Below are positions 16,460-24,833 of a stretch of 64,000 nt of DNA, in pieces. How positions within the stretch are numbered: position 1 is the first letter of the stretch; every line of letters starts with the position of its first letter. The notes beneath the pieces were generated by a model. It had not been told where the DNA came from, ran no database searches, and worked only from the letters and a program-made list of their open reading frames with translations. Made by a program: the position numbers and the translations under genes. The DNA comes from Vibrio ulleungensis (GTDB lineage: Bacteria > Pseudomonadota > Gammaproteobacteria > Enterobacterales > Vibrionaceae): NCBI RefSeq assembly GCF_016900875.1, contig NZ_JAFEUM010000001.1:696918-760917 (forward strand), in the 5' to 3' direction.

Positions 16460-17467
16460 ATGTCGATGACATTAGTGAAAGAAGCCGAGTTAAGAGATCT
16501 TGCGTTGACGAAGTTGGTCGCTGCAGGTTTAGACGATAAGACCGCACAGGAAGTGACGGACGTATTGATTCATGCAGACATGACAGGCGTTCACTCACAT
16601 GGAGTTATGCGTGTCGAGCATTACTGTAAGCGCCTTACAACAGGTGGCTTAAACAAACATGCGTCTTTTTCAATAGACCAAATTTCACCGTCGGTCGCGG
16701 TACTTGATTCAGATGACGGTATGGGACATTCAGCGTTGATAGCGGCCACTGAGCACGGCATTGAGATGGCAGCTGAAACGGGCTTAGGGTTCGTCAGTGT
16801 TAAGAACACCTCTCATTGCGGTGCACTGTCTTATTTTATGGAGCAAGCGACTCGCGAAGGCATGATTGCCATTGGTATGACGCAAACGGATACCTGTGTG
16901 GCTCCCCATGGTGGTGCTGAGCGTTTCTTGGGTACCAACCCAATCGCGTTCGGATTCCCAGTAGAAGGCAGCCATCCAATGATTGTTGATATGGCCACCA
17001 GTGCGACGGCTTTTGGCAAATTATTGCACGCGAAAGAAACGGGAACAGAAATTGGTCCTGATCTCGCGATTGATAAAGAAGGTCACATGACCACAGATCC
17101 TCACAAGGTTGAAAATTTACTGCCATTTGGCCAACACAAAGGGTCGGGCATTGCCCTTGCAATTGATGCACTTACTGGCGTCTTGATGGGGGCGAATTAC
17201 GGCAACCACATTATTCGTATGTATGGCGACTACGACAAGATGCGTAAGCTCGCAAGCCTAGTGATCATTATCGACCCAACCAAATTAGGTACGCCGCTGT
17301 TTGCTGCGACCATGGCAATGATGACCAGTGAGCTTCGCGCCGTTAAACCGGTACCAGGTGTTGAAAAAGTCATGGCACCAAATGATCCACAAGTGGCGTA
17401 TAAAGCCAAATGTGAAGCTGAGGGAATTCCGGTTGCTGAGGGGGTGTATCAGTATCTAAAAGGGTAA
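16460..17467 (+). CDS. Ldh2/malate-lactate-ureidoglycolate dehydrogenase family oxidoreductase
   Basis: 335 residues of the non-Rossmann NAD(P)-dependent Ldh2 fold. Conserved elements are the catalytic HSHG near residue 45, NTSHCGALSYF, GTNPIAFGFP and FGQHKG. Relatives include AllD, YlbC and the 2,3-diketogulonate reductase YiaK, which reduce alpha-keto acids. Start ATG 16460 with AAAGGATAG upstream is preferred over an in-frame start at 16427 inside the hairpin. It is third in the oxidoreductase operon and is followed by a strong terminator. It could reduce the 2,5-diketo intermediate of the anhydrogalactose pathway, but its exact substrate is unknown. Confidence 0.75.
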   Translation: MSMTLVKEAELRDLALTKLVAAGLDDKTAQEVTDVLIHADMTGVHSHGVMRVEHYCKRLTTGGLNKHASFSIDQISPSVAVLDSDDGMGHSALIAATEHGIEMAAETGLGFVSVKNTSHCGALSYFMEQATREGMIAIGMTQTDTCVAPHGGAERFLGTNPIAFGFPVEGSHPMIVDMATSATAFGKLLHAKETGTEIGPDLAIDKEGHMTTDPHKVENLLPFGQHKGSGIALAIDALTGVLMGANYGNHIIRMYGDYDKMRKLASLVIIIDPTKLGTPLFAATMAMMTSELRAVKPVPGVEKVMAPNDPQVAYKAKCEAEGIPVAEGVYQYLKG

Positions 17468-17535
17468 AACTTAGGGGGTAGGTGTTTCACTGTTTTATTT
17501 AGATATGTTCCGTAGAGGGGGAATCTCTACATTTT

Positions 17536-17578
17536 GGCCGCGCTTTGATCGATAGTCTTCAGGGCGTGGCCTTTTTTT
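17536..17578 (+). terminator. Terminator of the oxidoreductase operon
   Basis: GGCCGCGC and GCGTGGCC pair (one G-U) around a 20-base loop and are followed by seven T. A smaller hairpin, GTAGAG-N7-CTCTAC, precedes it at 17512-17530. Confidence 0.75.
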
Positions 17579-17606
17579 ACCTAAAACGGCTTCGGAGATT
17601 ACGTTG

Positions 17607-19418
17607 ATGCCAAAACTATCGTTTAGAAACAAAATATTGTCTGTGATGGTACTACTGTTGTTACTGTCTATATTGGCGTCTTTTTTAAGCGCGAGAACGT
17701 TGGTAGAAAAAGATTTTTACGCCAACGATAGTCAACAAATTCAAACACAATTAGATTTGGTTTCAGAGCGAGTCGAAGTGGAACTCCAGTCAGCAGTGAA
17801 GCTTGCCAACAGTATTCCATTAAACCTGTCTAACATGGCTCAGGTACTGGACTCCTCAGGCTTTTATAGAATCACTAAGGTAATGTATGGATCGGTATTT
17901 TCGCCCGACCCAAGCATAGAGTATCAAGCCGGCTTGGCGCCCACCTATTTAGAATTTTCCCCTCAGCAAGAGCAGCATTACCAAGCGATTGCAACTCAGG
18001 TGGAACAGGGTGCCTCAATTCGTTATGTCGAACTCGTTGACGATAAACTAATTATGACAATCGCTATCGCTTCGATAGACAGTTCTGGTGGTATCGATGT
18101 TTTCGAAGTCAATTTACAGCCGATTTTAACCAGTTTAGAGGCCATTCATTCTGATGCTGGAGGGCTAGAGCTGCTCACCGCTGATGGCGAATTGCTGTTC
18201 TCGAGCGTGTCATTTCTCGAAGGTAATGCCACACATCAACAGCCGCTGCTTACAAAACAGATTGAGGTCGGTGATAGCGCTTGGGCGCTTCACGGCTATC
18301 TCAATCAACAATACATTCATAGCCATACTGACGCCCTGGTTGTAAAAGTGGCCCTGCTTAGCTTGGTGTGTGGCGTGGTATTTATTGGGTTGGCGCTCGT
18401 GGCGCTCAATGTGACCTACAGGCCAATCATTGCGCTGCGTCAACTCATTGAAGAATTAGGGTCGGGCGAGGCTGATCTCACCAAGCGCCTTGAGGTCCAC
18501 AGCTCGGATGATATTGGCCGCATTTCTGCCAGCATAAATAGCTTTGTATCCAACTTACAGTCGTTGATGCAGCAGGTAAAACTTACCAGTACAAGCGTTG
18601 CACAACAAGCGAATGAGTTAGAAGGGCGAGTGTCTTCCAATCAGCAACAAGCAGTCACACACAACCAAGAGATCGAGAAAGCGGTGACCGCGATCAACGA
18701 AATGAGCACAGCTGCTGATGGGGTTGCAACCATAGCCAGTGAAGCCGCGAGCGTCACCAATCATGCAATGATGGTGAGTAAACGCAGTCAAAAGAGTGTT
18801 GAGCACGCAGTAACAAACGTAGATTCACTGACGTTAGAAATGGAAAACATGTCGAACTCTGTGGGTAGCATGGTTGACGATGTGGCAGACATTTCTGAAG
18901 TGCTCAATGTTATTGGGGGAATAGCAGAGCAAACCAATCTTTTAGCGCTTAACGCAGCTATTGAAGCTGCGAGGGCGGGTGAGCAAGGCAGAGGCTTTGC
19001 TGTGGTTGCGGATGAAGTTCGAGCATTGGCTGCCAGAACTCAGCAAAGTACTGAACAAATTAGCGCCATGCTGGCAAAACTTGAGAAAGGCAGTCATCAA
19101 GTGGTGCAAGCGCTCGAAGAGACAAAATCCAGCAGTAAGAGCACCTCAATCAGTACCAATCAAATCAGTCGAGATCTTGATGATGTTACCACGGCAGTTC
19201 ATCAGCTTACTGATCTCAATGATTCTGTCGCTCAATCTGCTAGTGAACAAAAACAGGTGAGTGAAGAGATCAATAGGAATATGCATACGCTCTATTCTGT
19301 TGTGTCGGAGTTAGAAGAGAATAGCCAAGCTGCGGTGAGCAACACCCATACTTTACTTGATAAAAATCGCCAGCTAGACGCATTGGTTGGCCGATTTAAG
19401 ATTGAAAAGGAGGCGTAA
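17607..19418 (+). CDS. Methyl-accepting chemotaxis protein
   Basis: 603 residues. TM1 is at about 10-30, a periplasmic sensor domain at about 31-240, TM2 at about 243-266, HAMP to about 320, then the methyl-accepting domain with its hairpin tip [23 protein letters not shown] 17607 is preferred over TTG 17604 because GGAGATT is correctly spaced. The stop codon directly abuts the start codon of the GalR-like gene, so the two are co-transcribed. Its position at the end of the agar locus suggests taxis towards galactose, agaro-oligosaccharides or their binding proteins. The ligand cannot be read from the sequence. Confidence 0.9.
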   Translation: MPKLSFRNKILSVMVLLLLLSILASFLSARTLVEKDFYANDSQQIQTQLDLVSERVEVELQSAVKLANSIPLNLSNMAQVLDSSGFYRITKVMYGSVFSPDPSIEYQAGLAPTYLEFSPQQEQHYQAIATQVEQGASIRYVELVDDKLIMTIAIASIDSSGGIDVFEVNLQPILTSLEAIHSDAGGLELLTADGELLFSSVSFLEGNATHQQPLLTKQIEVGDSAWALHGYLNQQYIHSHTDALVVKVALLSLVCGVVFIGLALVALNVTYRPIIALRQLIEELGSGEADLTKRLEVHSSDDIGRISASINSFVSNLQSLMQQVKLTSTSVAQQANELEGRVSSNQQQAVTHNQEIEKAVTAINEMSTAADGVATIASEAASVTNHAMMVSKRSQKSVEHAVTNVDSLTLEMENMSNSVGSMVDDVADISEVLNVIGGIAEQTNLLALNAAIEAARAGEQGRGFAVVADEVRALAARTQQSTEQISAMLAKLEKGSHQVVQALEETKSSSKSTSISTNQISRDLDDVTTAVHQLTDLNDSVAQSASEQKQVSEEINRNMHTLYSVVSELEENSQAAVSNTHTLLDKNRQLDALVGRFKIEKEA

Positions 19419-20423
19419 ATGGCCACGATTAAAGACGTCGCTAAATTAGCCGGTGTATCGGTTGGGACCGCTTCACGGGTGCTGAACAACTCGCCGCAAA
19501 TCAGTGTGCATTCCTACAACGCCGTGCACAATGCCGTAAGGCAACTAGGTTATCGAAAAAATGCAATGGCAAAAGCCTTAGTGAGAAGCAAATCCGAGAC
19601 AATAGGCGTGCTGGTTTCGGACGTTGGCGTTCCCTTTTTTGGCGCACTCGTCAAAGGCGTCGATAATGTAGCGCGTCAAAATGGCAGGCATGTATTGGTG
19701 GCCAATGGTTACCACGATGCACACCAAGAGAAAGAGATGCTAGAGCTGTTATTAAGTAATGGCTGTAAGTCTATTGTTGTGCACTCAAAAGGTCTAAGCG
19801 ATGACGTACTCAGTAGGTATTGTCAAGAAGCACCTGCTTTAGTACTCATTAATCGTCATTTACCGACGGCACGTGAGCGGTGCCTATACCTAAATAACTT
19901 CCAAGGCAGCCTAGATGCGTGTAATGAACTCATTGCCAAAGGTCACAGACAGATAGCGTATGTGTGTTCAAACGAAGATATCCCGGATGCAAGAGAGCGC
20001 TTGCAAGGATACAAAGCAGCAATGGACAATGCGGGCTTACACTTTGATATTAATAACGTCTACTTTGGCGAGCCGACCGATGAAGGTGGGAGGGTCGCTA
20101 CTACAGCGTTAATCCATTCAGGTAAACGATACTCGGCAATCGCGACCTATAACGATTCGATGGCGTCTGGTACGTTAGAGTGCTTGCAAGATAATGGGAT
20201 ATCCTTACCGCGACAAATATCGGTCATTGGGTTTGATAATGAATACATTGCAGGTCACCTTTATCCAAAACTTACCACTATGGCGTATCCCATTTCACAT
20301 ATGGCTACCTGCGCTGCACAACTCGCGTTGGATTTAGAGTCAGGTATGCCTGTAAAAGCGGATATGACACACGAATTTAAACCAACACTGGTACAGCGAA
20401 AGTCAGTTATTGAACGACGCTAG
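19419..20423 (+). CDS. GalR/GalS-type LacI-family repressor
   Basis: 334 residues. The N-terminal helix-turn-helix is MATIKDVAKLAGVSVGTASR; the hinge and periplasmic-binding-like core follow. Patterns such as CSNEDIPDARERLQGY, YNDSMASGT and ISVIGFDNEYIA are close to GalR/GalS. It probably senses D-galactose, the other product of agar breakdown. It starts at the base after the chemoreceptor stop, with AAGGAGG inside that gene's end. No clear GalR operator (GTGTAA-N4-TTACAC) was found nearby; a near-match with a three-base spacer lies in 1548-1562. Targets may be outside the window. Confidence 0.85.
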   Translation: MATIKDVAKLAGVSVGTASRVLNNSPQISVHSYNAVHNAVRQLGYRKNAMAKALVRSKSETIGVLVSDVGVPFFGALVKGVDNVARQNGRHVLVANGYHDAHQEKEMLELLLSNGCKSIVVHSKGLSDDVLSRYCQEAPALVLINRHLPTARERCLYLNNFQGSLDACNELIAKGHRQIAYVCSNEDIPDARERLQGYKAAMDNAGLHFDINNVYFGEPTDEGGRVATTALIHSGKRYSAIATYNDSMASGTLECLQDNGISLPRQISVIGFDNEYIAGHLYPKLTTMAYPISHMATCAAQLALDLESGMPVKADMTHEFKPTLVQRKSVIERR

Positions 20424-20604
20424 CCCGTCTATAGAGGGGCGTGATATCGACGCAAATTAACAGTCCAAAAATCCGTAGGATCCCGGTAATTTTGATAGAT
20501 TGAGCAAGGTTTAAGTCGAACACAATAGCTATAATAGTTAGGTACCAAATGATCGCAATGCTCGTTGAAACGCCTAACACTATTTATCGAAAATCAACAT
20601 ACAG

Positions 20605-20656
20605 TTGCGACATGAAAGGAGCGCTTCAAAGCTCGGGTTTGAAGCAATTGTCGCAA
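20605..20656 (+). other. Nested perfect hairpins, possible structured leader or small RNA
   Basis: Outer arms TTGCGACA (20605-20612) and TGTCGCAA (20649-20656) enclose inner arms GCTTCAAA (20623-20630) and TTTGAAGC (20638-20645) with a seven-base loop. Both stems are perfect 8-bp pairings. A third hairpin, GACATAC-AAG-GTATGTC, lies at 20684-20700 just before the ribosome site of the small lipoprotein. No known riboswitch class was recognised. Confidence 0.5.
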
Positions 20657-20720
20657 GGATACGCGGCCTAACTTCAAGGTTTGGACATACAAGGTATGTC
20701 TAATCTGTAAGGAGTGATGT

Positions 20721-20891
20721 ATGGACAGCAAGTCGGTATGCAGTATTGTGATGGCCTGTGTGATTTTTGTTGGCTGTAGTCAGCCAGATTCTTCCCATTC
20801 TGATGATCAGCAATCTGATTCTATTGAAGAGACTTATTACTACGATACTGAGCCAGTGACACCACTGGAATTAGATTTTTCGTTTGGCTGA
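20721..20891 (+). CDS. Small lipoprotein (56 residues)
   Basis: 56 residues: basic start MDSKSV, a hydrophobic stretch, the lipobox FVGC (Cys19), then an acidic Ser/Asp-rich tail ending ELDFSFG. The ribosome site AAGGAG is at ideal spacing. Asp is absent at +2 after the lipid-bearing Cys (the residue is Ser), so outer-membrane sorting is expected. The gene sits alone, convergent with the sugar-binding protein gene and behind a structured leader. I do not recognise the family. Small Vibrio lipoproteins are often envelope accessory or toxin-modulating (entericidin-like) proteins, but nothing here proves such a role. Confidence 0.65.
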   Translation: MDSKSVCSIVMACVIFVGCSQPDSSHSDDQQSDSIEETYYYDTEPVTPLELDFSFG

Positions 20892-21000
20892 AGGTGACTG
20901 TTAGCCAGTGGCTCGCCAATCAATGAAATGTCGAATGGCTCTAAAATACAAAGCGACCTCGCGGCCGCTGTGTATGACTTCGTACATCGTAACAAGACGA

Positions 21001-22179
21001 CTATTTTTGTAATACTCTCTTTTCTAGATCTCGTAATGCATCTTCCACGCTTTGGCGACCATCGATAATGTTGGTTAGTGCGGCATTCTGGCCACTCCAA
21101 AATGCCATCATTTCCGGTATGTTAGGCATTAACTCTCCATTTTCTGCATTAATCATGGACGCTTTTAGGCGTTCGTCGCTGCTGAGCTGCTCCGCGAAGC
21201 TCTTTAAAGCAGGGACACCGATGGGCACCTGGCTGTTCATAAAGGTTAACGAATCAATCGACAGTAGATACTGTTCAATAAACTCTTGAGCAAGATCCTT
21301 GTTTGGAGACGCGCTATTTATGCCAGCCATCAATATTCCTACAAAAGGTTTTGATGGATTTCCTTTGTATTTAGGAAGCTCGGCTACACCATAATTAATC
21401 CCTGTTTTGTCTAGGTTTGCCCATGCCCAAGGGCCGTTAATCGTCATTGCGACCTGTCCTTTGTTAAAGTCACTTTCTGCATGAGCATAATCCATATCTT
21501 TTGAGATTATCCCATCATCAATAAGCGATTTTAGGAAACTCATTGTCTCAACAGCCTGCGGACTGTTTACCGTCGTTGAACTCGCATCAAGTCCCGTCTC
21601 AGTGCGTTCAAAGACATAGGCTCCTGCAGCCGAAAACAGAGGTTGAGTGAAGTAGGGCGATTTTATTTCCCAAGCGATGGCCTTTTTACCCTGCTTGGAT
21701 AACTTTAGGTCCAGTTGATGAAGGTCTTCCCAGTTTTCTAGAGGTTTGTCTATAAGATCTTTATTGTACAAAAGAGAGATAGATTCGGCGGTTATCGGAT
21801 AACCATAGTGCTTTCCTTTGTAGCGTGTCGCCTCCCAGGTATAGTCTGAAAATAACTGTTTAAATTCCCGGCTAGGCGTGACTTCACGGACCAGACCTGC
21901 TTCGGCATAACCACCAAATCTGTCGTGAGCAAATATCATCACATCGGGTCCTTTGCCGATCGATGATGCTTTGACGTACTTCTCTTCTAAACCGTCAGGG
22001 TACTCCACTATTACTTTTACCCCGGTGTCCTGCTCAAAAGTGGTTACTGCGTGAGTCATCCCTTTTTGACCTTTATCTAAAGGCATCCAAATGGTGATGC
22101 TTTCGTCACTAAAAGCGGCGGCATTGGCTGTTTGCAGGGCGCAAAAAGCCGCCACGCTCAAAAGAGCATGTTTCTTCAT
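21001..22179 (-). CDS. MalE-like sugar-binding protein without cognate permeases
   Basis: 392 residues with signal peptide MKKHALLSVAAFCALQTANA. The mature sequence follows maltose-binding proteins: ESITIWMPLDKGQ, FEQDTGVKVIVEYPD, GKGPDVMIFAHDRFG, YPITAESISLLYNKDL, VAMTINGPWAWANL and a C-terminal MMAFWSGQNAALTNII..RQSVEDALRDLEK. It should bind a maltodextrin-like or other oligosaccharide in the periplasm. It is last in an aldo/keto reductase-GH13-binding protein operon. No MalF/MalG or MalK genes are in the window, so it must use permeases encoded elsewhere or act as a chemotaxis ligand carrier. Start ATG 22179 has AAGGAAC upstream. Confidence 0.88.
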   Translation of the reverse strand: MKKHALLSVAAFCALQTANAAAFSDESITIWMPLDKGQKGMTHAVTTFEQDTGVKVIVEYPDGLEEKYVKASSIGKGPDVMIFAHDRFGGYAEAGLVREVTPSREFKQLFSDYTWEATRYKGKHYGYPITAESISLLYNKDLIDKPLENWEDLHQLDLKLSKQGKKAIAWEIKSPYFTQPLFSAAGAYVFERTETGLDASSTTVNSPQAVETMSFLKSLIDDGIISKDMDYAHAESDFNKGQVAMTINGPWAWANLDKTGINYGVAELPKYKGNPSKPFVGILMAGINSASPNKDLAQEFIEQYLLSIDSLTFMNSQVPIGVPALKSFAEQLSSDERLKASMINAENGELMPNIPEMMAFWSGQNAALTNIIDGRQSVEDALRDLEKRVLQK

Positions 22180-22239
22180 GATTCGTTCCTTGTGTTGTTA
22201 CGAGAGGCTTGTCCTTAGTACGGTTCGTAGCGACCGCTT

Positions 22240-23487
22240 TTAAGGGGTCGTTGTTATCCGGTATTCATAGGGGGAAAACTCATAGGTATTTTGGTTTATG
22301 GTTATGGATTGTGATTCTGCTGACAGGTTGATGGTTACTTCAACGCGGTTACTGTTTTTACGACGTACGAAGCTAAGTACATGGTGGTTATTTGTTTCTA
22401 AGAACTCTGGCTGTGCACCAAATTCGCCGTTCCATAAAGCGCAGTTGTTGCGTTTTAAGGCAAGCAACTCACTATAAAATTGTTGTAGAGGGAAGTCTCT
22501 CCAGTTAATGGCGTCTTTTTCGAAAAACGCCAAGCGCTTATCAAGAATAGATTCTTGTCCGCTGTAGATGAGGGGCATGCCATAAAGGGTCATTGTGAGC
22601 ACGGTGAATGCTTTGAAGGATTCACCGAAATACTCACGATCACTTGCTTCCCATGTGTTTTTGTCATGATTGGTGGTAAAAAGCATGCGGTATGCATCAC
22701 GAGGGTAACGAGAAAACAGGTCGTTATAGTAGGCGATTACATCCATCGCATCTTTTCGACCCGAAGCGATATCGCCCATTAAGGTATACAAATCCCAATC
22801 GTAAGTCATATCGAACGCCTTGCGATGTAATTCAGGCGAAGACCATTCTGCAAGCATAAACAGGTGCTTGATTTTGTGGAGCTCTTGAGTTGCATATTCC
22901 CAAAATGGTGTAGGGACCAAACCTGCTACATCACACCGAAAACCATCGATGTCAAATTCAGTGACCCAATAAGCCATGGCATTTTTCATGCCTTCCCATA
23001 GGGCTTTGTTGTTGTAATCTAGACCTATTACATCGGTCCAGTATTCGACTTTATTGTTGTCGCGGTAAGTGTAAGGAAACAACGAACCACCGTCGTCTTT
23101 TTGATACCAGTCTAGATGCTCACTCACCCAGATGTTGTCCCACGCTGTGTGGTTGGCCACCCAGTCCAAGATCACGTACATGCCAAGCTGATGCGCTTTA
23201 TTGACTAACGAAAGTAGGTCTGTTTTGTTACCTAAAGCTGGGTCAAGCTCAAGGTAATTCTTGGCCGCGTACTGACTGCCTAACGTTCCTTTGCGATTAA
23301 GTTCGCCAATGGGGTGTATAGGCATGAGCCAAAGTATGTCGACACCCATATCGTGCAATCGAGGCAAATGGGTCATGAAAGCCGAAATGGTACCCTCTGA
23401 GGTGTACTGTCGAAGGTTGACCTCATAAATATTTTTATCTTTGGTCCACTCAGGGTGATTGAAAGGAGTTTGGGCTAAACGTGTCAC
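22240..23487 (-). CDS. Cytoplasmic GH13 alpha-amylase family enzyme
   Basis: 415 residues with no signal peptide; GTG start at 23487 with AAGGATT upstream. GH13 conserved regions are visible: region I DWVANH (about 110), region II GFRCDVAGLVP with the nucleophile Asp (about 195), region III AEWSS with the acid/base Glu (about 228) and region IV TNHDKNTW with the third Asp (about 290). It is shorter than secreted alpha-amylases. The family includes maltodextrin hydrolases and transglycosylases. It lies between an aldo/keto reductase and a MalE-like protein, which suggests it works on imported oligosaccharides. The linkage specificity is unknown. Confidence 0.88.
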   Translation of the reverse strand: MTRLAQTPFNHPEWTKDKNIYEVNLRQYTSEGTISAFMTHLPRLHDMGVDILWLMPIHPIGELNRKGTLGSQYAAKNYLELDPALGNKTDLLSLVNKAHQLGMYVILDWVANHTAWDNIWVSEHLDWYQKDDGGSLFPYTYRDNNKVEYWTDVIGLDYNNKALWEGMKNAMAYWVTEFDIDGFRCDVAGLVPTPFWEYATQELHKIKHLFMLAEWSSPELHRKAFDMTYDWDLYTLMGDIASGRKDAMDVIAYYNDLFSRYPRDAYRMLFTTNHDKNTWEASDREYFGESFKAFTVLTMTLYGMPLIYSGQESILDKRLAFFEKDAINWRDFPLQQFYSELLALKRNNCALWNGEFGAQPEFLETNNHHVLSFVRRKNSNRVEVTINLSAESQSITINQNTYEFSPYEYRITTTP

Positions 23488-23522
23488 TGGGTAATCCTTA
23501 ATATAAGAGAGATAATATGGGG

Positions 23523-24497
23523 TTATTTAAGCTGCCATTTGTCTACGATGGCTTCTGCTTGCAGAATTAGATTCAAGTCAATGGTCTTTTGGAGAGTGGC
23601 AGCATTTGCGATCACTTGTTCAACAGTATGTGCCCCCGCTATTACTGGACCAACGTGAGGCTGGTTTGTAAGCCATTGCATGGCTAAGGCGGTAATTGAC
23701 ACATTTGCCGAATCAGCAAGACGTTTCAGCTCTTCTACACATTCATAATATGACTCAAACAAAGGGTCATTGAGTTTAGGGTTGTTTGATCGATCGTCAT
23801 GATGGTCAAAATTATTGTGTCGTTTAAACGTGCCTGTTAGTAAGCCTTGCATTAGTGGACTGTAAGGTAGGTACTTCAGGTCGTGCTGCTCACAAAATGG
23901 CAGTGCTTGCTCGCGTGCTCTGTATTGTAATGGGATTGAGTGATAATGCGTTGGGTTTTGCTCGAGTAAATTATACAAGCCTTGGAAAGTCGCGACGTCT
24001 ACACCTTTCATCATTTCTAGTGTCATCTCGAGCGAATAGTTAGACACGCCAACGTGTTTGATTTTTCCTTGGTGCTTCAGTTCCGCAAGAGCGTCGGCGG
24101 TTTCACTAATAGGCGTGTTAGGATCGGGCCAATGCACTTGGTAAAGATCGATTACGTCCAGGTTAAGTCGGCTCAGGCTCTGGTCTATTTCTTTAAATAT
24201 GTTTGCTTTACTAAGATCATTGCGAACGTCACCAGCATTATTCCATGGCAATCCACATTTTGTGGCAACGATGACTTTGTCTCGCTCTATCCCTTTTAGA
24301 GCCTTGCCGAGGATGGTTTCAGCATGACCCTTTCCGTAAATCGGGGCTACGTCAAAAAAGTTGATATTATGATCGATCGCGGCTCGAATAGTCGCAATTG
24401 AGTGCTTATCGTCAATATTATTCCATGTGCCACCAATTGCCCAACAGCCGAACCCAATAGCTGAGGCGTTTAGGTCTTTGACATTTTTGTATTGCAT
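23523..24497 (-). CDS. Aldo/keto reductase
   Basis: 324 residues forming the AKR TIM barrel. The catalytic tetrad is visible as Asp49 and Tyr54 (FFDVAPIYGKG), Lys79 (VIVATKCGLPW) and His122 (LYQVHWPDP). It is first in an operon with GH13 and sugar-binding genes and is divergent from a LacI regulator. The control region holds two identical palindromes. The enzyme probably reduces or oxidises the terminal sugar of the imported substrate with NADP(H). AKR substrates cannot be deduced from sequence. Confidence 0.88.
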   Translation of the reverse strand: MQYKNVKDLNASAIGFGCWAIGGTWNNIDDKHSIATIRAAIDHNINFFDVAPIYGKGHAETILGKALKGIERDKVIVATKCGLPWNNAGDVRNDLSKANIFKEIDQSLSRLNLDVIDLYQVHWPDPNTPISETADALAELKHQGKIKHVGVSNYSLEMTLEMMKGVDVATFQGLYNLLEQNPTHYHSIPLQYRAREQALPFCEQHDLKYLPYSPLMQGLLTGTFKRHNNFDHHDDRSNNPKLNDPLFESYYECVEELKRLADSANVSITALAMQWLTNQPHVGPVIAGAHTVEQVIANAATLQKTIDLNLILQAEAIVDKWQLK

Positions 24498-24595
24498 AAT
24501 CTTCTCTATAAAAGTGTATGTGTGGGTCGTAAAATCCGGTCTCTATCATTCAATCGGATACGTTGTAACCAGTATTTATATCTATCGTCGAGCGG

Positions 24596-24611
24596 ATTGA
24601 ACCGGTTCAAT
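24596..24611. promoter_or_regulatory. Perfect LacI-type operator, copy 1
   Basis: ATTGAACCGGTTCAAT, a perfect 16-bp palindrome with the central CG typical of LacI/GalR-family operators. It is about 100 bp upstream of the aldo/keto reductase and is identical to copy 2. Confidence 0.85.
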
Positions 24612-24728
24612 ATGGGGTAATAGTAGTAATACGGGATAAAACTGCGAGTAAATCAGCACAAAGCTGCGACTTAGATCTCTATGTGTAGGGCAAAAATCTA
24701 ATGATTAGTGATAAAGGTCAAATTCAAC

Positions 24729-24744
24729 ATTGAACCGGTTCAAT
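24729..24744. promoter_or_regulatory. Perfect LacI-type operator, copy 2
   Basis: Second identical ATTGAACCGGTTCAAT, centred 133 bp from copy 1 and 90 bp upstream of the LacI-family gene. Two identical sites suggest cooperative binding with DNA looping, controlling both directions. Confidence 0.85.
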
Positions 24745-24833
24745 ATTGCCCCCAAAAAGGCCATCAATTATTCGAATAATAAGATTAATTACGGTATTAT
24801 TAATAAGTTAACCTCAAGGATTTAGACCCACCC

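Noticed and set aside
20570..20720. attC-like integron site from the nested hairpins
   Set aside because: No RYYYAAC/GTTRRRY core sites in inverted order and no integrase or cassette array in the window.
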